Origin: Amycolatopsis sp. NBC_01488
GTDB taxonomy: Bacteria > Actinomycetota > Actinomycetes > Mycobacteriales > Pseudonocardiaceae
NCBI RefSeq assembly: GCF_036227105.1
Contig: NZ_CP109434.1
Location: forward strand, 8,156,501 to 8,220,500
Direction of reading: 5' to 3'
Length of the DNA stretch: 64,000 nucleotides
The notes beneath the pieces are model-generated. The model had not been told where the DNA came from. It saw nothing but the letters and a program-made list of their open reading frames with translations, and searched no databases. Below are positions 57,088 through 64,000 of this stretch, in pieces. Both the position numbers and the translations under genes were made by a program. Every line of letters begins with the position of its first letter. Position 1 is the stretch's first letter.

Positions 57088-57370
57088 GGACTCGCCGGCG
57101 GGCTTCGACCTGGACGGCGCGTGGCGCCTCGACGACCGGGTCGCGATCCGGCCCGAGCGGTTCGGCGCCCTGCTGTACCACTTCGGCACCCGCCGGCTGT
57201 CCTTCCTGAAGAGCCCGGCGCTGCTGACCGTCGTCCGGTCGCTGGCCGAGCACCCGTCCGCCCGCGCCGCCTGTACCGGCGCGGGAGTCGGCGCCCCGGA
57301 GCTGCCGCGGTACCGCGCGGCGCTGGCCGCCCTCGCCGCGTCGCGGATGATCCAGCCGAGGAGTCGCTGA
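57077..57370 (+). CDS. mftB: Mycofactocin biosynthesis chaperone (RRE protein)
   Basis: A 97-residue PqqD-like peptide-recognition protein. It starts with GTG inside the mftA end and reads DLDGAWRLDDRVAIRPERFG, YHFGTRRLSFLKSPALLTVV and a helical C-terminus. It binds the MftA leader and hands it to MftC. Its stop overlaps the mftC start by one base (TGATG), so expression is coupled. The order mftA-B-C is universal in mycofactocin loci. Confidence 0.92.
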   Translation: MSTEDSPAGFDLDGAWRLDDRVAIRPERFGALLYHFGTRRLSFLKSPALLTVVRSLAEHPSARAACTGAGVGAPELPRYRAALAALAASRMIQPRSR

Positions 57371-58533
57371 TGTCCCTCGTGGACGAATTCCAGTACGGGC
57401 TCGACGCCCCCATCTGCCTCACCTGGGAACTCACCTACGCCTGCAATTTGTCCTGCGTGCACTGCCTTTCCTCGTCCGGACGGCGGGATCCGCGCGAACT
57501 GTCCACAGTGGAGTGCAAGGCGCTGATCGACGAGTTCGAGCGCATGCAGGTCTTCTACGTCAACATCGGCGGCGGCGAACCGACTGTGCGCCCGGACTTC
57601 TGGGAACTCGTCGACTACGCCACCGAACACCACGTCGGCGTCAAGTTCTCCACCAACGGCGTGAAGATCACCCCGGAGGTGGCACGCCGGCTGGCCGCGA
57701 GCGACTACGTCGACGTCCAGATCTCCCTCGACGGCGCCACCGCCGAAGTCAACGACCCCGTCCGCGGCCCCGGCTCCTACGCCACCGCGATCCGCGCGAT
57801 GGACCACCTTTCCGGCGCGGGCTTCGAGAACTTCAAGATCTCGGTGGTGATGACCCGCCACAACGTGAGTCAGCTCGACGCGTTCAAGGCCATCGCCGAC
57901 CGCTACGGCGCCCAGCTGCGGATCACGCGGCTGCGCCCGTCCGGCCGCGGCGCGGACACTTGGGACGAGCTGCACCCGACCGCCGCCCAGCAGCGTTCGC
58001 TGTACGACTGGCTGGTGGCCCACGGCGAGAACGTGCTGACCGGTGACTCGTTCTTCCACCTCGCGGGCTACGGCGACGGCGGCCTGCCCGGGCTGAACCT
58101 CTGCGGCGCCGGACGCGTCGTGTGCCTGGTCGACCCGGTCGGCGACGTCTACGCGTGCCCGTTCGCCATCCACGACACCTTCCTCGCGGGCAACGTCCGA
58201 GACTCCGGCTTCGCGCGTGTCTGGCGGGAATCTGAGCTGTTCACGTCGTTGCGTTCGCCGCAGAGCGGCGGCGCCTGCGAGTCGTGCTCGGCGTTCGACG
58301 CCTGCCGCGGCGGGTGCATGGCGGCGAAGTTCTTCACCGGCCTGCCGCTGGACGGCCCGGACCCGGAGTGCGTGCGCGGCCACGGCGAACCGGCGCTCAC
58401 GGGCGTCACGAGCGTGCCGAAGCCGTCGCTCGACCACTCCCACCGGCGGCGTCCGGTGCCGGTGACCATCGGGATGCGCCGACCGCCGGAGCGCGCCTGC
58501 GACGAAAGCCCGCTCGCCGGGTTCCGGCGCTGA
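57370..58533 (+). CDS. mftC: Mycofactocin radical SAM maturase
   Basis: A 387-residue radical S-adenosylmethionine enzyme. The CX3CX2C motif is CNLSCVHC (about residue 25), followed by INIGGGEPTVRPD (SAM binding) and STNGVKITPEVARRL. The C-terminal SPASM domain holds further cysteines (LCGAGRVVCLV, ACPFAIHD, CESCSAFDACRGGCMAAKFF). It decarboxylates the terminal Tyr of MftA and then forms a C-C bond to Val. All motifs needed for activity are present. The C-terminal tail after about residue 345 is longer and more basic than in mycobacterial MftC. Confidence 0.94.
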   Translation: MSLVDEFQYGLDAPICLTWELTYACNLSCVHCLSSSGRRDPRELSTVECKALIDEFERMQVFYVNIGGGEPTVRPDFWELVDYATEHHVGVKFSTNGVKITPEVARRLAASDYVDVQISLDGATAEVNDPVRGPGSYATAIRAMDHLSGAGFENFKISVVMTRHNVSQLDAFKAIADRYGAQLRITRLRPSGRGADTWDELHPTAAQQRSLYDWLVAHGENVLTGDSFFHLAGYGDGGLPGLNLCGAGRVVCLVDPVGDVYACPFAIHDTFLAGNVRDSGFARVWRESELFTSLRSPQSGGACESCSAFDACRGGCMAAKFFTGLPLDGPDPECVRGHGEPALTGVTSVPKPSLDHSHRRRPVPVTIGMRRPPERACDESPLAGFRR

Positions 58534-58535
58534 CC

Positions 58536-59210
58536 GTGCGGCTCGCGGACCTGCCCTGGCCGGACGTCGCCTCGCGGGCGGCGAACGGGGCGATCCTGGC
58601 CGTGCCGGTGGGCGCGACCGAGCAGCACGGCCCGCACCTGCCGCTCTCGACCGACACGGACATCGCGCTGGCGCTGTGCGACCGGCTGGCCTCGGCGCGG
58701 CCGGACGTCCTGGTGGCGCCCGCCTTGGCGTTCGGGTCCAGCGGCGAGCACGCCGGGTTCGCCGGGACGCTCTCTATCGGCCAGGCCGCCACGGAGCTGG
58801 TGCTGCTGGAACTGGGCCGATCCGCGGCGGAGACGTTCACCCGGCTCCTGTTCGTCTCCGCCCACGGCGGAAACGCGGCGCCGGTCGCCCGTGCCGTCGC
58901 ACGGCTGCGGGCGGAGTCCCGCGCCGTCGAGGTGTTCCAGCCGCGCTGGGAAGGGGACCCGCACGCGGGACGCCCGGAAACCGCGCTGCAGCTGGCCTTG
59001 CGGCCCGCGCGCGTGCGGATGTCCCAAGCGGTGGCCGGAGATCGGCGGCCGTTGGGTGCGGTGCTGCCGCTGCTGCGGCAGGGCGGAGTCCGCGCGGTGA
59101 GCCGGACGGGCGTCCTCGGCGACCCGACCGCCGCGACGGCCGCGGAAGGACGCGTGCTGCTGGACTCGCTGGCCGCTCAGCTGGTGTCGCAAGTGGAGGG
59201 TTGGGCATGA
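58536..59210 (+). CDS. mftE: Mycofactocin precursor peptide peptidase (creatininase family)
   Basis: A 224-residue metal-dependent hydrolase of the creatininase family that cleaves the modified MftA to release the C-terminal Val-Tyr product. Metal-binding motifs are VGATEQHGPHLPLSTDTDIA (Glu, His, Asp), FVSAHGGNAAP and EGDPHAGRPETAL. The GTG start at 58536 is 3 bp after the mftC stop, so the genes are tightly linked. In mycobacteria mftD lies between mftC and mftE; here mftE follows mftC and mftD is the last gene. Confidence 0.9.
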   Translation: MRLADLPWPDVASRAANGAILAVPVGATEQHGPHLPLSTDTDIALALCDRLASARPDVLVAPALAFGSSGEHAGFAGTLSIGQAATELVLLELGRSAAETFTRLLFVSAHGGNAAPVARAVARLRAESRAVEVFQPRWEGDPHAGRPETALQLALRPARVRMSQAVAGDRRPLGAVLPLLRQGGVRAVSRTGVLGDPTAATAAEGRVLLDSLAAQLVSQVEGWA

Positions 59211-59265
59211 CCCCGCGAGGACACGCCACGCATCGCACCATCATGTCCCTTGTGGACAGTAGATC

Positions 59266-60045
59266 ATGAACCCGCGCACCGCACTCGTCACCGGCGCCGC
59301 CCGGGGGATCGGGGCTGCGACCGTGCGGCAGCTGGCCGATCGGGGGTACGCCGTGCTCGCGGTGGACGTCGCCGCCGATGATCCCGCGCTGCCCTATGCG
59401 CTGGGGAGCGAGGCCGAGCTGGCCGCCGTCGCCGAAGAGACGGGCGCCCGGGCGTTCGTCGCCGACGTGCGGGATGCCGCGGCACTCGCCGCCGCGGTGA
59501 GCGAAGCCGAACGGCGGTGGGGCGGGCTCGACGTCGCCGTCGCGGCCGCCGGGGTGATCGCCGGGGGCGTGCCGCTGTGGGAGGTCCCGCCGGAGCAGGA
59601 GGACGCGGTGCTGGACGTGGACCTGCGCGGCGTGGTCAACCTGGCGCGGGCGGCGATCCCGGCGTTGCTGCGCCGTCCGGAGCCGAGGTCGGGCCGGTTC
59701 CTCGCGGTCGCGTCCGCCGCCGCGACGCGCGGGTTGCCGATGCTGGCGGCCTACTGCGCGGCGAAGGCCGGGGTGGCGGGCCTGGTCCGCGCGCTGGGCG
59801 CCGAGCTGGGCGGCACCGGCGTCACCGCCAACGCGGTCAGCCCCGGCTCGACCGACACCCCGATCCTCGCCGAGAGCGCCCGGCTGTACGGCCTGCCCGG
59901 CGCATCGGATTTCGCTGCGCAGCAACCGATCGGGCGGGTGCTGGAGCCGGCCGAGGTCGCCCGGGTCCTGGTGTTCCTCGCGGATCCGGACAGCGGCGCG
60001 ACGACCGGCGCGGTGGTGCCGGTGGACGGAGGGCTGGCCCTGTGA
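59266..60045 (+). CDS. Mycofactocin-coupled short-chain dehydrogenase/reductase
   Basis: A 259-residue SDR with TGAARGIG (cofactor), NAAG replaced by AAAGVI, catalytic Ser in VASAAATRG and Tyr-Lys in AYCAAKAG. After the first Asp (AVDVAADDP) there is an insertion, ALPYALGSEAELAAVA, of the sort found in mycofactocin-coupled SDRs, whose NAD is held tightly and re-oxidised by mycofactocin. It would oxidise an alcohol to a ketone or aldehyde. Its place between mftE and mftF, inside the biosynthetic operon, fits a dedicated partner enzyme. Confidence 0.85.
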   Translation: MNPRTALVTGAARGIGAATVRQLADRGYAVLAVDVAADDPALPYALGSEAELAAVAEETGARAFVADVRDAAALAAAVSEAERRWGGLDVAVAAAGVIAGGVPLWEVPPEQEDAVLDVDLRGVVNLARAAIPALLRRPEPRSGRFLAVASAAATRGLPMLAAYCAAKAGVAGLVRALGAELGGTGVTANAVSPGSTDTPILAESARLYGLPGASDFAAQQPIGRVLEPAEVARVLVFLADPDSGATTGAVVPVDGGLAL

Positions 60046-60277
60046 CGCCCCCGCACGCCCACCTGATGATCGCCGCCCCCGGAGTTCGCGGGCTTGATCC
60101 GCAGATCAGTCGGTCGCGCGGCGACCTGCCGAACGGCGCCGCCGCCGGATTCCGAGCCAAGTCCGGCCCGGGTTCTCGGCACCTCGCCGACCCCGCCGAG
60201 CCCCATCCAGGCCCCGGCACCCCTGCGAAGCCCGGCCCGTGCCCCCAGCTGGCCCGCGTCCACGGAGGGCCGGTCCC

Positions 60278-61702
60278 ATGACCACCACTCCCCTGCCACC
60301 CGGCTTCCGGGTCGTCCTCGACGCGGACACCAAGCGGCTCCGGGACGACCTCTGGTTCGGCGGCTCGCCCGCCCGCGTCCTCCGCCTGACCCCGGCCGGC
60401 CGGAAAGCCTGGCGGGAACTCGCCCGCGGCCCGATCGTCTCCGCAGCCGCCGGCGCGCTGGCCCGCCGGCTCACCGACGCCGGTCTCGCCCATCCCGTGC
60501 CGCCGGAAGCGGCCGCGCCCCCGGAGCTCACCGTCGTCATCCCCGTTCTCGACCGCCCCGGTCCCCTGGCCCGCTGCCTGGCCGCGCTCGACGGGCGCCA
60601 CCCCGTGGTCGTCGTCGACGACGGGTCCGGGGACCCGGCCGCGATCGCCGCGGTGGCCGGCGCGCACGGGGCGAAGCTCGTGCGCCGGGACGTCAACGGC
60701 GGGCCCGGCGCTGCGCGGAACACCGCGCTGGCACACGTCTCCACCGAACTGGTGGCCTTTGTGGACAGTGACTGCACCGCAGGCGGCGACTGGGCCGGCC
60801 GGCTGGCGGCCCACTTCGCCGACCCTCTCCTCGCCGCGATCGCCCCCCGCGTCCGCGCCTCGGCCCCCGACACGGCCGCCGGCCGGTACACGAAGGCAGC
60901 CGGCGGGCTCGACCTCGGTGACCGGCCCGCGCGCGTCGCGCCGCGCACCCGGATGTCCTACGTCCCGACCGCCGCGCTGGTCGTCCGCCGGTCCGCCGTG
61001 CGCGGGGTCGGCGGGTTCGACGAGCAGTTGCGCGTCGGCGAGGACGTCGACCTCGGCTGGCGGCTGCACGCCGCCGGCCACCGGGTCCGGTACGCCCCGG
61101 ACGTCCACGTCGACCACCAGGAGCCCACGACCTGGCGGGAGCTCCTCAGCCGTCGCGCTCGGTACGGCACGTCCGCCGCCCCGCTCGCCAGACGCCACCC
61201 CGGGAACCTCGCCCCGCTCGTCCTGCACCCGTGGCCGGCCCTGACCGTCGCCGCGGTGCTCGCCCGGCGACCGGTGATCGCGGCAGGCGGCTTCGCCGGG
61301 GCCGTCCTGAGCATGCTGAAGACGTTGCGAGCGCACGACATCCCGGCCGAAGGCGTGGTCCGCGCGATGGGCACCGCCGTCCACCAGACGTGGCTCGGCA
61401 CCGGCCGGTACACCACCCAGTTCGCCGCGCCGGTCGTCGCCGCGCTGCTGGTGCGACCCGGGTGGGGACGGCGCGCCGCGGTCGCGTCGCTGCTGCTCGG
61501 GCCGCCGCTGACCCGGTGGTTCGGCGACCGGCCCGGCCTGGATCCCGTCCGCTACACCGCCGGCGCCCTCGCCGACGACATCGCCTACGGCACCGGCGTC
61601 TGGGCCGGCTGCCTGACCCACCGGACGCTCGGCCCGGTGCTGCCCGAGATCGCCTGGCGCCCGTTGCGCGTCGACAGCAAGGAAAAGCGAGGCCCCGCAT
61701 GA
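60278..61702 (+). CDS. mftF: Mycofactocin glycosyltransferase
   Basis: A 474-residue family 2-type glycosyltransferase that adds glucose units to pre-mycofactocin. The N-terminal about 80 residues form the PqqD-like extension. The GT-A core then has LTVVIPVLDRPGPLARCL, VVVVDDGSG, NGGPGAARNTALAHV, VAFVDSDCTAG (the DxD-type motif) and GGFDEQLRVGEDVDLGWRLH. The C-terminal hydrophobic part suggests membrane association. The ATG follows GGAGGG. A 232-bp gap separates it from the SDR gene, so a promoter there is possible. It overlaps mftD (ATGA). Confidence 0.9.
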   Translation: MTTTPLPPGFRVVLDADTKRLRDDLWFGGSPARVLRLTPAGRKAWRELARGPIVSAAAGALARRLTDAGLAHPVPPEAAAPPELTVVIPVLDRPGPLARCLAALDGRHPVVVVDDGSGDPAAIAAVAGAHGAKLVRRDVNGGPGAARNTALAHVSTELVAFVDSDCTAGGDWAGRLAAHFADPLLAAIAPRVRASAPDTAAGRYTKAAGGLDLGDRPARVAPRTRMSYVPTAALVVRRSAVRGVGGFDEQLRVGEDVDLGWRLHAAGHRVRYAPDVHVDHQEPTTWRELLSRRARYGTSAAPLARRHPGNLAPLVLHPWPALTVAAVLARRPVIAAGGFAGAVLSMLKTLRAHDIPAEGVVRAMGTAVHQTWLGTGRYTTQFAAPVVAALLVRPGWGRRAAVASLLLGPPLTRWFGDRPGLDPVRYTAGALADDIAYGTGVWAGCLTHRTLGPVLPEIAWRPLRVDSKEKRGPA

Positions 61703-62889
61703 GCGACACCTGGTTCGAATCCGTCGCCGAAGCGCAGCGGCGGGCGAAGAAGCGCCTGCCCGCGTCCGTCTACTCGGCCCTCGTCGCCGGCTCCGAGAAG
61801 GGCCTGACGCTCAAGGACAACCTCGACGCGTTCGACGAGCTGACGTTCGCGCCCCGCACCGCCGGGCAGTCCGGTGAACGCGCACTCGCCACCACGGTGC
61901 TCGGCCAGGACATCGCGCTGCCCGTGGTGATCTCGCCGACCGGCGTGCAGGCGGTGCACCCGGACGGCGAGGTCGCCGTCGCCCGTGCGGCGGCCGCCCG
62001 CGGCACCGCGATGGGCCTGAGTTCCTTCGCCGGCAAGCCGATCGAGGACGTCGTCGCCGCCAATCCGGCCACGTTCTTCCAGGTCTACTGGACCGGCGGC
62101 CGCGACGACATCCTCGGCCGGCTGGACCGCGCGCGGCGCGCCGGAGCGGCCGGGATCATCCTCACGCTCGACTGGTCGTTCTCCCACAGCCGTGACTGGG
62201 GCAGCCCGCACATCCCCGACAAGCTCACCGTCCGCGAGCTGCTGCGCTTCGCGCCCGAAGGCCTGGCCCGCCCGCGCTGGCTGCTGGACTACGCGCGCAC
62301 CCGCAAGCTGCCCGACCTCGGCGTGCCCAACATGGCCGAACCCGGCACGCCGATCCCGACCTTCTTCGGGGCGTACGGCCAGTGGATGCAGACGCCCCCG
62401 CCGTCGTGGGACGACGTGGCCTGGCTGCGCACCCAGTGGGACGGGCCGTTCCTGCTCAAGGGCGTCATCCGCGTCGACGAGGCCCGGCGCGCGGTCGACG
62501 CGGGCGTCAGCGCGATCTCCGTCTCGAACCACGGCGGCAACAACCTCGACGGCACCCCGGCGACGATCCGGGCGCTGCCGGCGATCGCCGACGCCGTCGG
62601 CGAGCAGGTGGAAGTCCTGCTGGACGGCGGAATCCGGCGTGGCAGCGACGTCGTCAAGGCGCTCGCACTCGGCGCACGGACCGTCCTCATCGGCCGCGCG
62701 TACCTGTGGGGGCTCGCCGCCAACGGCCAGGCGGGTGTCGAAAACGTCCTCGACGTCCTGCGCACCGGCATCGATTCGACGCTGCTCGCCCTCGGTCACG
62801 GCAGCGTGCACGACCTGAGCCGCGACGACGTCCGGATCCCGGAGACGTTCCCCCGCGCCCTGGGCGCCGGGACCCGGAGTTCAGTGTGA
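61699..62889 (+). CDS. mftD: Pre-mycofactocin synthase (FMN-dependent)
   Basis: A 396-residue lactate-oxidase-like FMN enzyme that oxidatively deaminates the MftE product to give pre-mycofactocin. Landmarks are VVISPTGVQAVHPDGEVAVA, GTAMGLSSFAGKPIEDVVAA, FFQVYWTGGRDDILGRLDRA, LLKGVIRVDEARRAVDAGVS, SVSNHGGNNLDGTPATIRAL (catalytic His) and LLDGGIRRGSDVVKALALGA (FMN). It is the last gene of the operon here, overlapping mftF by 4 bp and the convergent merR gene by 9 bp. Confidence 0.92.
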   Translation: MSDTWFESVAEAQRRAKKRLPASVYSALVAGSEKGLTLKDNLDAFDELTFAPRTAGQSGERALATTVLGQDIALPVVISPTGVQAVHPDGEVAVARAAAARGTAMGLSSFAGKPIEDVVAANPATFFQVYWTGGRDDILGRLDRARRAGAAGIILTLDWSFSHSRDWGSPHIPDKLTVRELLRFAPEGLARPRWLLDYARTRKLPDLGVPNMAEPGTPIPTFFGAYGQWMQTPPPSWDDVAWLRTQWDGPFLLKGVIRVDEARRAVDAGVSAISVSNHGGNNLDGTPATIRALPAIADAVGEQVEVLLDGGIRRGSDVVKALALGARTVLIGRAYLWGLAANGQAGVENVLDVLRTGIDSTLLALGHGSVHDLSRDDVRIPETFPRALGAGTRSSV

Positions 62890-63309
62890 GTGGGCCTCTT
62901 CCAGCGTCGCGCCGGCCAGCCGGGCCGCGACGCCGCGGCGGAAGTTCGGGCAGTCGTGGACGTCCTCGTGGGGGCAGTCCAAGCCGTGCGCGATCGCCGT
63001 GCGAGCGGCCTGGGCGCGGGCGATCCGGGCGTCCAGTTCGGCGAGCTTGCGCTGCTGCAGTTCGCGCCAGCCCGCCGCGGCCGACGTGCGCAGGCCCATC
63101 AGCGTCTTCAGTTCGCGCAGGGTGAACCCGATGTCCCGGAAGATCAGGATCTCGCCGACCAACTCGACCGCCGCGAGCGGGTAACGCCGCTGGCCCGCGA
63201 CCCGGCCGGGCGCCGGGAGCAGGCCCTGCTCCTCCCAGTACCGCAGGGCCGAGGTGGCCACGCCGGTGCGGCGGGCCAGCTCACCGATCGTCAGCAGCTC
63301 CTCGGACAT
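62881..63309 (-). CDS. MerR family transcriptional regulator
   Basis: A 142-residue regulator. The MerR HTH (residues 5-45) reads LTIGELARRTGVATSALRYW and EEQGLLPAPGRVAGQRRYPL. A dimerising coiled coil follows (IFRDIGFTLRELKTLMGLRT, ELQQRKLAELDARIARAQAA). The C-terminal segment LDCPHEDVHDCPNFRRG holds two cysteines that could sense metal or redox, as in SoxR-like members. It diverges from a methyltransferase gene; a dyad with the MerR spacer lies between. It overlaps mftD convergently by 9 bp. Confidence 0.85.
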   Translation of the reverse strand: MSEELLTIGELARRTGVATSALRYWEEQGLLPAPGRVAGQRRYPLAAVELVGEILIFRDIGFTLRELKTLMGLRTSAAAGWRELQQRKLAELDARIARAQAARTAIAHGLDCPHEDVHDCPNFRRGVAARLAGATLEEAHSH

Positions 63310-63313
63310 TTGA

Positions 63314-63331
63314 CTTCGAGCGTACTTGAAG
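63314..63331. promoter_or_regulatory. MerR operator
   Basis: CTTCGAG (63314-63320) and CTTGAAG (63325-63331) are a dyad with one mismatch and a 4-bp centre, located between the divergent merR and methyltransferase starts. It is a good candidate for the MerR binding site. Confidence 0.55.
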
Positions 63332-63346
63332 CCGTTCACTCGCGGC

Positions 63347-63964
63347 ATGGCGAAGACAGGTCTCAAGCAGCGGATGATCGGGCAGTTCCACCACCCGCAC
63401 GGCATCGGCGGGCGGGTCGCCGGGCGGGTGATGGCCCACCGGAGCTCCAACCGGCGGCGCAACGTCTGGGTGGTCTCCCTCCTGGACGTCCAGCCGGAGG
63501 ACCGGGTGCTCGAAGTCGGCTTCGGCCCCGGGATCGCGCTCGGCGAGCTGGCCGCCCGCGCGACCCGGGGCCGGGTCTACGGCGTCGACCACTCCGCGGT
63601 CATGGTCGAGCGGGCGAGCCGGCGCACCCGAGCCGCGGCCGACCGGATCGAGCTGGTCCACGCCTCGGTGGTGCACCTGCCGTCGTTCGGCGAACCGCTC
63701 GACGCCGTGCTCGCCGTCAACAACGCGGGCTTCTGGCCCGATCCGCCGGAGCGGCTCCGCGAGCTGCGGCGCCTGCTACGGCCCGGTGGGCGCATCGCGC
63801 TCGCGTCCCAGCCGAGGTGTCCCGGCGCCGACCGGGGCACCACGGCCCGGGCCGCCCGGGAACTGCAGGACCTGCTCACCCAGGCGGGATTCACCGAACT
63901 GCGGGTGGAGACGCTCGACCTCGACCCGCCGGTCGCGTGCGTCCTCGGCGTCACCCCGCACTGA
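63347..63964 (+). CDS. Class I SAM-dependent methyltransferase
   Basis: A 205-residue methyltransferase. The SAM motif I is RVLEVGFGPGIALGEL, motif II includes VYGVDHSAVMVERASRRT, and motif III covers HASVVHLPSFGEPLDAVLAV, then LRRLLRPGGRIALASQPR. It resembles small-molecule methyltransferases (ubiE-like) used in defence against toxic compounds, and its regulator MerR diverges from it. The ATG at 63347 gives a normal length. The substrate is unknown. Confidence 0.8.
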   Translation: MAKTGLKQRMIGQFHHPHGIGGRVAGRVMAHRSSNRRRNVWVVSLLDVQPEDRVLEVGFGPGIALGELAARATRGRVYGVDHSAVMVERASRRTRAAADRIELVHASVVHLPSFGEPLDAVLAVNNAGFWPDPPERLRELRRLLRPGGRIALASQPRCPGADRGTTARAARELQDLLTQAGFTELRVETLDLDPPVACVLGVTPH

Positions 63965-64000
63965 GCAGCCGGTCCCGCAGGCGGTCCGCGGCCGCCAGGT
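63951..64000 (-). CDS. C-terminal end of a minus-strand gene, cut by window edge
   Basis: The minus-strand frame ending at a TGA (63951-63953) reads LAAADRLRDRLLSAG, a plausible protein end with a helical, Arg/Leu pattern. It overlaps the end of the methyltransferase gene by 14 bp. Too short to name. Confidence 0.35.
   Translation of the reverse strand, partial: LAAADRLRDRLLSAG

Noticed and set aside
59243..59268. Mini-ORF MSLVDSRS before the SDR gene, similar to the start of mftC (MSLVDEF)
   Set aside because: The 14-of-15 base match is short and includes the over-represented 9-mer; without further similarity it is probably chance.

Overview
This is chromosomal DNA from a high-GC actinomycete. 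Third codon positions are almost all G or C, GTG starts are common, and many genes overlap by 4 bp (GTGA/ATGA). The gene content fits Pseudonocardiaceae, and Amycolatopsis-like is my best guess: LLM-class (F420-type) oxidoreductases, a mycofactocin locus, a class F sortase, a FadD8-like acyl-CoA ligase and many small exported proteins. I found no tRNA, rRNA, CRISPR array or prophage. Most of the window is chromosomal housekeeping and accessory genes, with one intact insertion sequence and several gene remnants.

Layout. 0-3 kb: M20 peptidase and D-aminoacylase-like amidohydrolase (overlapping, minus strand), then a TetR regulator. 3-7.3 kb: small membrane and Cys-rich proteins, a winged-helix remnant, exported proteins and an esterase. 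7.4-11 kb: padR-ATPase-permease ABC operon with a dyad operator. 11-12.5 kb: NmrA-like reductase divergent from TetR. 12.6-14.7 kb: ECF sigma factor fused to a zinc-finger/membrane tail, and an exported protein. 14.8-18.2 kb: FadD8-like ligase, frameshifted ECF41/SigJ-type sigma factor and its divergent oxidoreductase. 18.2-20.5 kb: SnoaL-like protein, PadR, and an IS481-type element that split a perfect 21-bp hairpin. 20.7-27.3 kb: cell-wall-hydrolase-like and other exported proteins, an SDR pseudogene, LLM oxidoreductase, STAS protein, and two unusual small peptides. 27.5-38.9 kb: a large LuxR-family (LAL) regulator, LysR-regulated gene, PNPOx protein, LLM enzyme, and class F sortase with a probable partner. 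38.9-43.3 kb: sdhB-sdhA-sdhC and a divergent LysR. 43.3-50.5 kb: secreted amidase, two-component system, enolase, phospholipase D family protein. 50.5-56.2 kb: aldehyde dehydrogenase and GMC oxidoreductase operon, TetR/SRPBCC pair, GntR operon. 56.2-62.9 kb: mycofactocin locus mftR / mftA-B-C-E-SDR-mftF-D. 62.9-64 kb: MerR regulator, methyltransferase, and the end of a further gene.

How it fits together. The mycofactocin genes form a complete maturation pathway: precursor MftA, RRE chaperone MftB, radical-SAM MftC, peptidase MftE, flavoenzyme MftD and glycosyltransferase MftF. A short-chain dehydrogenase of the cofactor-dependent type lies inside the operon. Three kilobases away a GMC oxidoreductase and an aldehyde dehydrogenase form an operon that could be an alcohol-to-acid oxidation partner. 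That operon and the FadD8-like ligase 39 kb away share an almost identical 20-bp operator matching the KstR consensus, which suggests lipid or sterol control.

The least explained items are a 70-aa exported peptide ending in three SPxEMGYN repeats, divergent from the LAL regulator; a 43-aa acidic Cys-containing peptide gene with its own terminator; the hairpin split by the IS; and an over-represented 9-mer CTGTCCACA that recurs with rare codons. All calls come from reading the sequence and from memory of protein families; no database search was run.
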